Of a DNA stretch of 64,000 nt, positions 1 through 7,108 are shown piece after piece. Position numbers and translations under genes: made by a program. This DNA is from Actinoalloteichus caeruleus DSM 43889. Lineage in GTDB: Bacteria > Actinomycetota > Actinomycetes > Mycobacteriales > Pseudonocardiaceae. Position 1 is the stretch's first letter; every line of letters starts with the position of its first letter. The notes under the pieces were generated by a model. The model ran no database searches and had not been told where the DNA came from. It saw nothing but the letters and a program-made list of their open reading frames with translations. The stretch covers positions 5,952,001 through 6,016,000 of the forward strand of contig NZ_AUBJ02000001.1 in the NCBI RefSeq assembly GCF_000429185.2. The letters are read 5' to 3'.

Positions 1-74
1 TAGTCGTGGCGCAACAGGCTCAGGCCCAGCTGTAACCCGGACTGCCCGCTGCCCACGATCAGAATCCTGCGCAT
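1..74 (-). CDS. FAD-dependent monooxygenase, N-terminal fragment (styrene monooxygenase-like)
   Basis: Only the first 24 codons lie in the window; the gene continues past the left edge. The reverse strand reads MRRILIVGSGQSGLQLGLSL, a Rossmann beta-alpha-beta dinucleotide-binding start with the GxGxxG pattern GSGQSG. The QSGLQL continuation resembles StyA-type two-component styrene/indole monooxygenases, which use FADH2 supplied by a separate reductase. A strong ribosome-binding site (AGGAGGAGGAG) sits 5 bases before the ATG, which fixes the start. The family beyond FAD/NAD-binding is an inference from very little sequence. Confidence 0.6.
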   Translation of the reverse strand, partial: MRRILIVGSGQSGLQLGLSLLRHD

Positions 75-251
75 CCGTTCTCCTCCTCCTGCCCGACCGG
101 GTTGGCGCGGCCACCCTCACCGGCACCGCGCGCGAAGCGGGGTCGCCGTCGGCGTTCCCGCATTCCTCGTCCCGATGGGCGGCCAGCTCGGTGGCGGGGC
201 CACGGTCACCTCGCACTGGCTGTCACGTCCTGGGAACGCGGCCCCGGAGAA

Positions 252-677
252 TCAGGCGACCACGGCCTCGCGGAGTTCCTTCCGCAATTGGGGAGTCAGA
301 ACGTGTCCGGCGTTCTCGACGAGGAGGGTCATCTGGTAGGCGACGACCTTCATGTCGCAGTCGGCGGTCGTGAGAACGGTGAGGCAGGAATTCTCGGCGA
401 CCGTCATGATGAGCACGAACCCGTGTTCGTTCCGGATGACGGTCTGGTCGTAGGAACCGAGGTCGAACAGTCGGGAACTGCCGTGCGCCAGGCTCACCAG
501 GCCACTGGAGAGCGCCGCGAGCTGTTCGGCGTGTTCGTTCGGGACCCCGTCCGAACAGGTCAGGGGTAGGCCGTCCACGGACACCACCGCCGCGTGCACG
601 ACGCTCGGTGTCAGGGAGACGAAGTTGTTCACCAACCAGGCCAGTTTCTGGGCCTCGGCGCTCCTGGGACGACTCAT
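252..677 (-). CDS. Roadblock/LC7 domain protein
   Basis: A 141-residue protein spanning a single roadblock/LC7 fold. The visible pattern is typical: a helical start, then a strand with the VVSVDGLPLT motif, an acidic helix and a second strand, FVLIMTVAENSCLTVL. In actinomycetes such proteins usually sit in four-gene conservons (sensor kinase, roadblock, DUF742, small GTPase) and dimerise to modulate the GTPase. Here none of the partners is adjacent; a DUF742 gene lies about 40 kb away. The start was placed at MSRPRSAEAQ because the in-frame upstream extension is low-complexity Arg/Pro sequence. The ribosome-binding site is weak. The specific role is unknown. Confidence 0.8.
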   Translation of the reverse strand: MSRPRSAEAQKLAWLVNNFVSLTPSVVHAAVVSVDGLPLTCSDGVPNEHAEQLAALSSGLVSLAHGSSRLFDLGSYDQTVIRNEHGFVLIMTVAENSCLTVLTTADCDMKVVAYQMTLLVENAGHVLTPQLRKELREAVVA

Positions 678-1267
678 CTTGCTGGTGGCCTGCTTCCTCG
701 CCGCACGCGGGCGGATGTCGTCGCCGCCCACGTGGGGGAGCCGGGACGACGGGCCGGCGGACGGCGTCGACGTGGACGGTGTGAGCCCGGGGGACGGCCG
801 GCCGGGGAAAGGCAACGGCCAGCGAACTCGTCGGCGTGCGGATATCCCGGGAACGGTGTTCTTCCCCGCGACGGGGTTATCCGGGGTGTCGAGGTGGGGC
901 CGGTCCGTCGGCCGGAATGGGATGCCCTCGGAAGGAGGGGGGTCGGCCCGGTTCGGTGGTCCGGGCGAGTGTGCGGGAACGACTCGACCATCTCCCCAAA
1001 CGCGTGACGAGTACCCTGGGCCGGCGCAGCCTAACACGATCGAGTAGCTCGGGTAAGGGTGTCACGCTCTGAACAGGAATTTAGTGTGAACGGGGAGAAC
1101 AATCCCGCATTCGAGTGATAGTGCTCACCGTCGGTGATTGATGGGATCGGTATTCCCCGTCCGCCGTCGGCCGTGCTCCACCGCCATTGGAGTGGAGCGA
1201 GACGCGGTCGGAGAGCCGCGCCGGTGGGCGACCGCGGCCCGGGTGGTCCGGAGGGCCGTGGCCCGGT
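678..1267. other. Intergenic stretch without a recognisable gene
   Basis: Open frames here are GC-rich shadows with Arg/Pro/Gly-biased translations. Positions 1040-1150 are less GC-rich than the surroundings and probably hold the leftward promoter for the roadblock gene. I see no clear promoter boxes or operator. Confidence 0.5.
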
Positions 1268-1294
1268 GCCGGGCCGGTGCGGCACCGGCCCGGC
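1268..1294 (-). terminator. Hairpin terminator of the alternative ribosomal-protein operon
   Basis: A perfect 12-bp stem GCCGGGCCGGTG / CACCGGCCCGGC with a three-base loop lies 9 bases past the rpsR stop codon on the reverse strand. There is no U-tract, as is common for GC-rich actinomycete terminators. Confidence 0.7.
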
Positions 1295-1302
1295 GTCGGT
1301 GC

Positions 1303-1551
1303 TCAGCGGTGTGATGAGGGGTAGGGGAGCATCGCCATCTCCCTGGCGTTCTTGATCGCGGCGGCGACCTGGCGCTGTTGCGGTGCGGTCAGGCCGGTCA
1401 CCCGGCGGGAGCGGATCTTGCCCCGATCCGACAGGAACCTGCGGAGCAGGGCGACGTCCTTCCAGTCCACCCGCGTGACCCCGGCGGCCATCAGCAGGTT
1501 GCTGCGTCGGCCCACCGGGCGGTGCCGTCCTTTGTTACCTCGGGTCGCCAC
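1303..1551 (-). CDS. rpsR: 30S ribosomal protein S18, zinc-independent paralogue
   Basis: An 82-residue S18. The signature block [19 protein letters not shown], with the basic RSRRVTGL segment after it, is the S18 RNA-binding helix region. The protein lacks the cysteines found near the N-terminus of zinc-ribbon S18 forms and begins directly with a basic segment. It is the last gene of a leftward L28-L33-S14-S18 operon, 3 bases after S14. Family knowledge: this four-protein set is the Zur-repressed C-minus set that replaces zinc-containing ribosomal proteins when zinc is scarce. The number 2 paralogue naming is an inference from context. Confidence 0.93.
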   Translation of the reverse strand: MATRGNKGRHRPVGRRSNLLMAAGVTRVDWKDVALLRRFLSDRGKIRSRRVTGLTAPQQRQVAAAIKNAREMAMLPYPSSHR

Positions 1552-1554
1552 GGC

Positions 1555-1860
1555 TCACCAGCTCGACTTGCGCACGCCGGGCAGTTCACCGCGGTGGGCC
1601 ATCTCGCGCAGCCTCAGCCGGGACAGGCCGAAGGCCCGGTGGAAGCCGCGGGGCCGCCCGTCCACGCTGTCCCGGTTGCGCAGCCTGGTGGCGCTGGAGT
1701 CGCGAGGCAGCCGCTGGAGGGCGAGTTGGGCGGTCTCCCTCTCCTGGTCGGTGGAGTGGGGAGACCGGATGGTCTCCTTCAGCTCCGCCCGCCGCTCCCG
1801 GTGCCGGGCGACGAGTACCCGACGCCGCTCGTTGCGCGCGATCTTGGACTTCTTGGCCAT
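1555..1860 (-). CDS. rpsN: 30S ribosomal protein S14, zinc-independent form
   Basis: A 101-residue long-form S14 starting [14 protein letters not shown], with the C-terminal signature [18 protein letters not shown]. The zinc form of S14 is about 61 residues and carries CxxC pairs; this one has no cysteine, so it is the zinc-independent version. Its ATG overlaps the L33 stop by one base (TGATG), showing translational coupling within the operon. It assembles into the 30S head. Regulation is expected from the Zur-like palindromes upstream of L28. Confidence 0.95.
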   Translation of the reverse strand: MAKKSKIARNERRRVLVARHRERRAELKETIRSPHSTDQERETAQLALQRLPRDSSATRLRNRDSVDGRPRGFHRAFGLSRLRLREMAHRGELPGVRKSSW

Positions 1861-2024
1861 CAGCGTTCCTCCCGGAACTCCACGTGGCGACGCGCCACCG
1901 GGTCGTACTTCCTGATGCGCATCCGGTCGGGATCGTTGCGCCGGCTCTTCCTGGTCACGTAGGTGTAGCCCGTGCCAGCGGTGGACCGGAGCTTGATGAT
2001 CGGACGCAGTTCGGACCTGGCCAT
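1860..2024 (-). CDS. rpmG: 50S ribosomal protein L33, zinc-independent form
   Basis: A 54-residue L33: [20 protein letters not shown], then a [15 protein letters not shown] segment. L33 zinc forms have two CxxC motifs; both are absent here, so it is the C-minus paralogue. The ATG overlaps the L28 stop by one base and its own stop overlaps the S14 start, so all three are coupled. The start is fixed by the MARSELRP signature; the longer upstream frame is L28 read out of phase. Confidence 0.94.
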   Translation of the reverse strand: MARSELRPIIKLRSTAGTGYTYVTRKSRRNDPDRMRIRKYDPVARRHVEFREER

Positions 2025-2260
2025 CAGATCTTCACCCCCTGTGCTCGCAGTTCGGCGACCACCGCCTCGATGCCTCGCCGGTCGATGGTCCGCAGACCCT
2101 TGGTGGATACCCGCAAACGGACCCACCGTCGCTCGCTCGGCAGCCAGAACCTCCTGTCCTGGAGATTCGGGTTCCATCGCCGGCTGGTGCGCCGGTGCGA
2201 GTGCGACACCTGCTTGCCGAAGCCCGGGCGACGCCCGGTCACCTGGCAGACGGCTGACAT
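2024..2260 (-). CDS. rpmB: 50S ribosomal protein L28, zinc-independent form
   Basis: A 78-residue L28 beginning [20 protein letters not shown] and continuing with [19 protein letters not shown]. It has one cysteine only, so the four-cysteine zinc site of the other L28 form is absent. It is the first gene of the leftward alternative ribosomal operon. An upstream in-frame ATG would add ten residues, but [10 protein letters not shown] is the conserved family start. A Zur-like palindrome begins 18 bases before the start codon, consistent with repression when zinc is sufficient. Confidence 0.94.
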   Translation of the reverse strand: MSAVCQVTGRRPGFGKQVSHSHRRTSRRWNPNLQDRRFWLPSERRWVRLRVSTKGLRTIDRRGIEAVVAELRAQGVKI

Positions 2261-2278
2261 TCGACACCTCCCCACTAG

Positions 2279-2303
2279 TGAAAATGACAATCGTTTCTCA
2301 TTC
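2279..2303. promoter_or_regulatory. Zur-box-like operator upstream of rpmB
   Basis: On the reverse strand positions 2302-2283 read AATGAGAAACGATTGTCATT, close to the actinobacterial Zur consensus (AATGAAAACGnTTTTCATT type). It is AT-rich in a very GC-rich setting and lies directly upstream of the zinc-free ribosomal operon. The assignment is by similarity to a remembered consensus, not by a matrix search. Confidence 0.7.
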
Positions 2304-2371
2304 TAGGCGGCAGCCGGCGTCGTGGGTCGGGGTGGGGGCGCGGCCCGGGGTATGCGCAACCTCTTATTGGT

Positions 2372-2390
2372 GTTGAACACCATTTTCAAC
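2372..2390. promoter_or_regulatory. Second Zur-box-like palindrome (CobW-side)
   Basis: The 19-mer GTTGAACACCATTTTCAAC has perfect 6-bp arms (GTTGAA/TTCAAC) and the TGAa...TTCA core of actinobacterial Zur sites. It overlaps another inverted repeat, TGGTGTTGAACACCA. It lies 59 bases before the rightward CobW-like gene and so probably controls the L31/L32 arm. Confidence 0.65.
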
Positions 2391-2448
2391 TAGCCTCGCG
2401 CCGAGGCCGGGAGGTACCCGGCCCGTGCTGTCGTGAGGAGGAGTTGAC

Positions 2449-3686
2449 GTGCCCGGCGCCCCCCGTCCGACCCTGCTTGTCCTGGCTGGCTACGCCGCCG
2501 AGGAGGTGGAGCGGCAGGCCGCCGAACTCGTCGACGGGACCACCGCCGTGGTCCACCACGACCTCGCCCTCATCACGGAGGGAGTGGTGCGGCGGCGCCT
2601 CCGGGTGGGAGCCGACGACGAGACCCGCGTGCTGGAGCTCGCCCACGGCTGTGTCTCCTGCACCCTGCGCGAGGACCTGCTCCCCCTCGTCCGGCGGCTC
2701 GCGCTCGACGACACCGTCACCCGGGTCGTGCTGCACCTCGACCCGACCCTGGAACCCGAGGCGGTGTGCTGGGCCCTGCGCCACGTCGTCGTCGAGGACG
2801 GCCCCGTCCTCGACCTCGTCGACCTGCTCGGGGTCGTCGCCGTCGTCGACGAGGGCAGCTGGCTCTCCGACGCCACCGGCGACCGCGAGCTGGTCGAGGA
2901 CGGCAGGGTCGGCAGCGCCGACGACGAACGCACCGTCGCCCAGGTCGTCACCGCGCAGGTCGAGTTCGCGGACCTCGTGCTGCTCACCGGGCAGGCCACC
3001 GATGCCTGGACCGCTTACCGGACCGGGGCCGTGCTCGACCGCCTGGCACCACGAGCCCGGCGGACCTCCCACCGGGCCGACCTCTGGGCCGAACTGGCCG
3101 AGCTGCCACCGACGGCCCGACGAGGTGAGGTGGACGACGCGCACGCCCCGCTGCTCCGGGGTGAACCCCCCGTGGAGCCCGACGCGGGCGTCGAACTGGT
3201 GCTCTTCTCCGCGCGGCGCCCGTTCCACCCCGAACGGCTGCACGACGCGTTGGACGTGCTGCTGGACGGGGTAGTCCGCTCACGTGGACGTGTCTGGGTC
3301 GCCACCCAACCCGACGTGGCCCTGTGGCTGGAGTCCGCCGGGGCGGGCTCCGGGTGGGGCACGCCGGGCCCTGGCTGGCCTCGGCCGACGGGGAGGTCTG
3401 GGGGTCCGTGGACGCGGAACGAGCCGCCATCGCCGCGGCCCGGTGGCACCACCGCTACGGCGACCGCCACCAGGAACTGGTCGTGCTCACCCACCGCGCC
3501 TCCGCGGGCGAGATCACCACCGCGTTGCGGGAGGCGCTGCTCACCGAGGACGAACTCGCCCTGGGCCCGGCCGGCTGGCGGCGGTTCGACGACCCCTTCG
3601 GCAGCTGGCACACCGAGCCCTGCGAGGACGGCGCCCCGGAGCGGGACGCCGGCGTCGAGACGACGAAAGGACTGGACGAACAGTGA
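2449..3686 (+). pseudogene. CobW-like (COG0523) protein without Walker A; apparent single-base frameshift
   Basis: The reading frame starts with GTG behind AGGAGGAG and encodes a CobW/COG0523-like protein. It keeps the central metal-binding region as HGCVSCTLREDLLPLV (CVSC in place of the usual CxCC) and the C-terminal CobW_C domain ending [12 protein letters not shown]. Two things are odd. The N-terminus reads TLLVLAGYAAEEVERQ where the GTPase P-loop GxxGxGKT belongs, so GTP binding by the usual loop is unlikely. The frame also breaks near 3345-3352: before it the protein reads in one frame to LESAGAG, and after it the true continuation ([20 protein letters not shown]) is in the next frame, as if one base were missing at GGGCTCC. 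The stop overlaps the L31 start (GTGA). Context suggests a zinc-starvation metal chaperone. Confidence 0.8.
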
Positions 3687-3964
3687 AGAAGGACATCCAT
3701 CCCGACTACCACCCGGTCGTGTTCCAGGATTCCTCGACGGGGGAGTCGTTCCTGACCAGGTCCACCATCACCTCGGAACGACGCGTCGAGTGGAGTGACG
3801 GCAACACCTATCCGCTGGTGGTGGTGGACGTCAGCTCGTCCTCGCACCCGTTCTGGACCGGGACGCAGCGGTTGGTCGACACGGCGGGCCGGGTGGAGAA
3901 GTTCCGCCGCCGGTACGGAGAACGGGCGCCGGGAGGCCGGCGCGGGAACGAAGGAGGCCGTTGA
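3683..3964 (+). CDS. rpmE2: 50S ribosomal protein L31 type B
   Basis: A 93-residue L31 type B. The start [15 protein letters not shown], followed by [20 protein letters not shown], is diagnostic for the non-zinc type B; the cysteines of type A are missing. The GTG start overlaps the stop of the CobW-like gene (GTGA), and its own stop overlaps the ATG of L32, so three genes are coupled. The C-terminal tail is basic and longer than average. Family knowledge: type B L31 replaces zinc L31 under Zur derepression. Confidence 0.95.
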   Translation: MKKDIHPDYHPVVFQDSSTGESFLTRSTITSERRVEWSDGNTYPLVVVDVSSSSHPFWTGTQRLVDTAGRVEKFRRRYGERAPGGRRGNEGGR

Positions 3965-4119
3965 TGGCAGTACCCAAACGCAGGATGTCCCGCAGCAACA
4001 CCCGCACCAGGCGTGCGCGGTGGAAGGCCACGGCGCCGGATCTGGTGCCGGTGGTGATCCGGGGCGAGCGCCGGCTCGTGCCCAGGAACCTCCTGCGCCA
4101 CGTGCACCGCGAGGTCTGA
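3964..4119 (+). CDS. rpmF: 50S ribosomal protein L32, zinc-independent form
   Basis: A 51-residue protein, [20 protein letters not shown], matching the L32 start. It lacks the C-terminal CxxC...C zinc ribbon of standard L32, so it is the zinc-free paralogue completing the set. Its ATG overlaps the L31 stop (TGATG). It ends with [11 protein letters not shown]. An inverted repeat follows 45 bases after the stop. Confidence 0.93.
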   Translation: MAVPKRRMSRSNTRTRRARWKATAPDLVPVVIRGERRLVPRNLLRHVHREV

Positions 4120-4164
4120 CGCTGGCCGTGGACCGGCCCGCCTGACCGGTCGGGGCGGACGGGC

Positions 4165-4195
4165 GACCAGACCCGGCGCACGCGCGGGTCTGGTC
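4165..4195. terminator. Bidirectional hairpin between rpmF and the His-rich gene
   Basis: An 11-bp perfect stem GACCAGACCCG / CGGGTCTGGTC around a nine-base loop lies between two convergent genes. It can terminate both. Confidence 0.7.
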
Positions 4196-4210
4196 GTGGG
4201 CCGCGCGCCG

Positions 4211-4507
4211 TCAGTGGTCGTCGTAGTGGTCGCCGTGTTCGGCGTGCCGGTGGCCGTCGTGGACGTAGTCCACGTGGTCGCCGTGGGGCACGGCGACGTG
4301 GCCGCAGTCCACCCCGTGCCGGTGCGGGTGACCCTCGTGCGCTTGGTGGGACGTCGGCTCGCACTCGTCGTAGTGGTCCTCGTGGGGCCGGTGGAGGTGG
4401 CCGTCGTGGACGTAGTCGACGTGGTCCTGGTGTGGCAACGCCACGTGCCCGCAGCCCTCACCGTGCCGGTGCGGGTGTTGGGTGTGCTCGCTGTGCGCGG
4501 TGGTCAT
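4211..4507 (-). CDS. Histidine-rich metal-buffer protein with two tandem repeats
   Basis: A 98-residue soluble protein unusually rich in His, with many Asp and Glu. It contains two copies of a roughly 40-residue unit, each carrying HPHRHG, a CGH pair, the core DHVDYVHDGH and a closing HEDHYD/HGDHYD. No signal peptide or membrane segment is visible, so it should be cytoplasmic. Homologues are often annotated 'zinc transporter permease', which the sequence does not support. Its place next to the zinc-free ribosomal genes suggests it buffers or delivers zinc. A RBS (AGGAGG) lies before the ATG. I see no Zur box directly upstream. Confidence 0.75.
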   Translation of the reverse strand: MTTAHSEHTQHPHRHGEGCGHVALPHQDHVDYVHDGHLHRPHEDHYDECEPTSHQAHEGHPHRHGVDCGHVAVPHGDHVDYVHDGHRHAEHGDHYDDH

Positions 4508-4884
4508 TCCGACTCCTCCTGACACCTTTCGCCGTCGTGACGAGGCTAGGCAGCCCAGGTCCCGCCCGCAGGGGGAGAAGGGCGCGCCGGGTGGGGAGCC
4601 GCCCCGTGGAGTGGACCTCCCGTGGAGCCCTCGGCGTCCTCGGGGTCGTGCTGGAGCCGGTGCGTGCCTGGACCGGGTGAACCCGCACCCGTCGTCGGGC
4701 GTTGTCCACCCCACCCCGCGTCGCCCGAGCGGGGCGCGGCGGTGCAGGATGGCGGTCCGGATCGGACACCCATCGCGACCGCCTCCTGGGGCCGGCCCGA
4801 CCGGAGGACCCGAGGAGGACGACACATGCGGTACCCGCGGCGGTTCGTGGCCCGGTCCGCTCCCCGGCCGGGCGGGCGGTCGGG

Positions 4885-5607
4885 ATGAATCCGGCCGACC
4901 TGCTGCTCGACCTGCGGGCCCCCTTCGTGCTGCTCCTCGCGGGTGCCGTGCTCGTGTTGGAGTCCGGCGTCCTGATCGGGCTGTTCCTGCCCGGCGCGTC
5001 CACGGTGCTGGTCCTCGGTCTTGTCGCCGACCTCGGGGTCATCCCCCTGCCCGCCGCCCTGGCGCTCGCGTTCGCCGCGACCGCGCTGGGCGCCCAGTTG
5101 GGGTACCAGCTGGGCCGCCGTCGAGGGCTCGGCGTCGCGGGTGGCGTGGCGCGTCGCGGGTTGGCCCGCGCGGGCGTGGGCGGGGCGCGGGAGCGCCTGA
5201 CGCGGCTCCTCGACCGGGGCGGTGCCCCCACGATCATCGGCGCGCACTGCGTGGCGCTGGCGCGCACGCTCGCGCCGCGCCTGGCCGGGACCTCGGGAGT
5301 GGCGTGGCGGCGGTTCTCGGGTGCGAACCTCGTCGGCTGCGCGCTCTGGTCCTGGACTCTCGTGCTGGTCGGGCACTCCGCGGGTGCGGCGTTCGACCAG
5401 GTGCGCGCCGCCGTCGGTCTGCTGGGAGCCCCCCTGCTGGTGGTGGGCGCGCTGGTTGTCGCCGTGGTCCTCCTGCTGCGGCGGCGGGCGCGCCGGATGG
5501 GCGGAGCCGGAGGAGCGGGCGAGTGGGTGGAGCTCGTCGAGGGACCGGGCGCGCCGGCTCCTCGGAGCGGCGCCCCGGGCCCGTCGCCGTTGTCGGGGCC
5601 CGACTGA
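4885..5607 (+). CDS. DedA family (SNARE-associated/VTT) membrane protein
   Basis: A 240-residue integral membrane protein. It has a hydrophobic N-terminal segment containing ESGVLIGLFLPGAS, the DedA/VTT signature (E...lPGe), a second helix at about residues 45-70 with GAQLGYQLGRRRG, and two C-terminal helices at about 150-200. The family acts as polyprenyl- or phospholipid-translocating scramblase-like proteins of the inner membrane. The canonical FG..R and R.iP.vR motifs are partly changed to ARTLAPRLAGTSG. The chosen ATG follows a GGGCGGTCGGG region; longer upstream frames are low-complexity. Confidence 0.85.
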   Translation: MNPADLLLDLRAPFVLLLAGAVLVLESGVLIGLFLPGASTVLVLGLVADLGVIPLPAALALAFAATALGAQLGYQLGRRRGLGVAGGVARRGLARAGVGGARERLTRLLDRGGAPTIIGAHCVALARTLAPRLAGTSGVAWRRFSGANLVGCALWSWTLVLVGHSAGAAFDQVRAAVGLLGAPLLVVGALVVAVVLLLRRRARRMGGAGGAGEWVELVEGPGAPAPRSGAPGPSPLSGPD

Positions 5608-5683
5608 CGGCGAGCGGAGGCGGAAGCGGTCCGCGTGGGCACGGGGCGTTCCGTCCGTCGTGGCGGCGGGCGCCGGTTCGCCG

Positions 5684-6349
5684 TCAGCCCGTCTCCGAGG
5701 CGGGCTCCCGAGCAGCGCGGGCGCTCTCGGCGCCGAAGCGTCCGACCGAGACGTGTTCCTGCGCCAGCCGGCGCAGGGTCGAGCTGATGACGTCCCCCAG
5801 CACCATGTTCAGCACCGCCTCCTCCAGGACGCTGCTGGCGTCGCTTTCGGCCGGCACCGTGCGCATCTCCGCCGCGGCGAGGTGCTCGGCGGCCGCCGCG
5901 TACTCGTCGAGCAGTCCCAGGAGGTTCGCCTGGCCCAGCTGCCGGAGCTGGACGACCAGTCCGACGAGTTGTTGCCGGGCCGGGTGGTTCTCCCTGATCC
6001 GCCACCCCCGGCGGTGGAACAGGGCGTCGGCCTCGGCGCTGGCCTCCCGCCACAGCCCGGTCTCCCGGTGGTCCCGGTGATCGCGAGCGGTGGCCCTCCC
6101 GGTCACGTCCCGGGGCGGGGTGGACCGCCTGGAGTCGAGGTCGGCGACCAGGTCGCGCACGGTGGCCATCGGGAGACCCCCGACGTCCACCAGTGCCCGG
6201 ACCAGGTTGAGGCGCCGGACGTGCGCCGGGCCGTACCGGGGCGCGACCCCGGTGGCCTCCCTTCCCGGTGGGAGTATGCGTTCACGCAGGTAGTACTTGA
6301 TCGTGGGCACCGGTACACCGGTGCGGCGGCTGAGTTCCGCGATCCGCAC
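5684..6349 (-). CDS. MerR family transcriptional regulator
   Basis: A 221-residue regulator. The winged-helix start VRIAELSRRTGVPVPTIKYY is classic MerR, followed by a REATGVAPRYGPAHVRRL wing. The C-terminal 140 residues form a helical effector domain of unknown ligand specificity; no cysteine pair typical of metal sensors is visible. I chose the internal GTG at 6349 because AGGAGG sits four bases before it; an upstream GTG would add seven unconserved residues. It converges with dedA. The target is not evident, and the nearest divergent gene is copZ. Confidence 0.85.
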   Translation of the reverse strand: MRIAELSRRTGVPVPTIKYYLRERILPPGREATGVAPRYGPAHVRRLNLVRALVDVGGLPMATVRDLVADLDSRRSTPPRDVTGRATARDHRDHRETGLWREASAEADALFHRRGWRIRENHPARQQLVGLVVQLRQLGQANLLGLLDEYAAAAEHLAAAEMRTVPAESDASSVLEEAVLNMVLGDVISSTLRRLAQEHVSVGRFGAESARAAREPASETG

Positions 6350-6736
6350 TGTTCCTCCTGAGGTCGACACGGCGAGTGCTGCCGCCGGATTAACCCGGAG
6401 TGACAGTTTAGGCGCAGAACGTGTCGGCTTACGCCATCCATCCGAAGTATGCTTCGTCCCGTTTCTGCCAAAACGTGGTGAGTGTCCGACTCATGCCGCC
6501 CGAACGGGTGCCGCCCGGTCGCGAGTAGTGCGAAGCGGACCAGCCGGGCTCGGGCGTCGAGTCATCCCGTCTCGACCTCCGCTTCGTCCATGACCACGGC
6601 GGGTGCGGCAGGCCCTCCCCTCGGCCGGGCCCCGGGATCCGGCGCCCCGGGGTGCTCGGGAGGCCCCCGGTCGGTCGAGCGGCGCGTCGTTGTCCGGAAC
6701 CGGACGGGACACCCGGGGCTCACCTGTTCGTGGGGC
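6350..6736. other. Divergent intergenic region merR-copZ
   Basis: I find no protein gene here. Positions 6385-6480 are less GC-rich and probably hold the merR promoter. The only defined element I can support is the CsoR-like site at its right end. Confidence 0.4.
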
Positions 6737-6753
6737 ATACCCGTGGGGGGTAT
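6737..6753. promoter_or_regulatory. CsoR-type copper operator
   Basis: ATACCCGTGGGGGGTAT has perfect 6-bp arms (ATACCC/GGGTAT) around five bases and matches the G-run-in-palindrome shape of CsoR operators (TACCC...GGGTA). It lies 69 bases before copZ, so copper-induced expression is inferred. No csoR gene is present in this window. Confidence 0.75.
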
Positions 6754-6821
6754 CCTTGGTCGCGTTCCCCGGTCGCCGAGCGGGCGGTCGGGGGAGGGGA
6801 CAACCGCGTGGGAGGGTGACG

Positions 6822-7028
6822 ATGGCGAGTACGACCTACACCGTGGAAGGCATGACCTGCCAGCACTGCGTGCGGTCCGTCGAGGAGGAGGTGGGGGAGA
6901 TCGAGGCGGTGACCGGGGTGACCGTCGACCTCGCCACCGGCCGGTTGGTGGTCGACAGCAGCGCGGAGATCGCGCCGGACCTCGTCCGAGCGGCGGTGGC
7001 CGAGGCCGGCTACACGCTCGCGAACTGA
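6822..7028 (+). CDS. copZ: Copper chaperone CopZ (heavy-metal-associated domain)
   Basis: A 68-residue single HMA domain. The metal loop GMTCQHC (Cys13, Cys16) precedes the first helix, and the fold continues through a VTGVTVDLATGRL strand to the end, EAGYTLAN. Such proteins bind one Cu(I) in the cytoplasm and hand it to a CPx ATPase. Here copZ stands alone behind a CsoR-like operator; the nearest Cu ATPase is about 40 kb away. The start follows GGGAGGGTGACG. Confidence 0.93.
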   Translation: MASTTYTVEGMTCQHCVRSVEEEVGEIEAVTGVTVDLATGRLVVDSSAEIAPDLVRAAVAEAGYTLAN

Positions 7029-7108
7029 CCCACGTCCCACGGGACGGCTTCGCGGGGACGCGCCGCCTCCGAGGTGCGGTTCCGCCGGCCCGGTAGGACC
7101 ATCGACCG

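Noticed and set aside
252-1037. A 261-residue frame including the roadblock domain
   Set aside because: The first 120 residues are Arg/Pro/Gly-rich with no family match; the conserved start is at 677.
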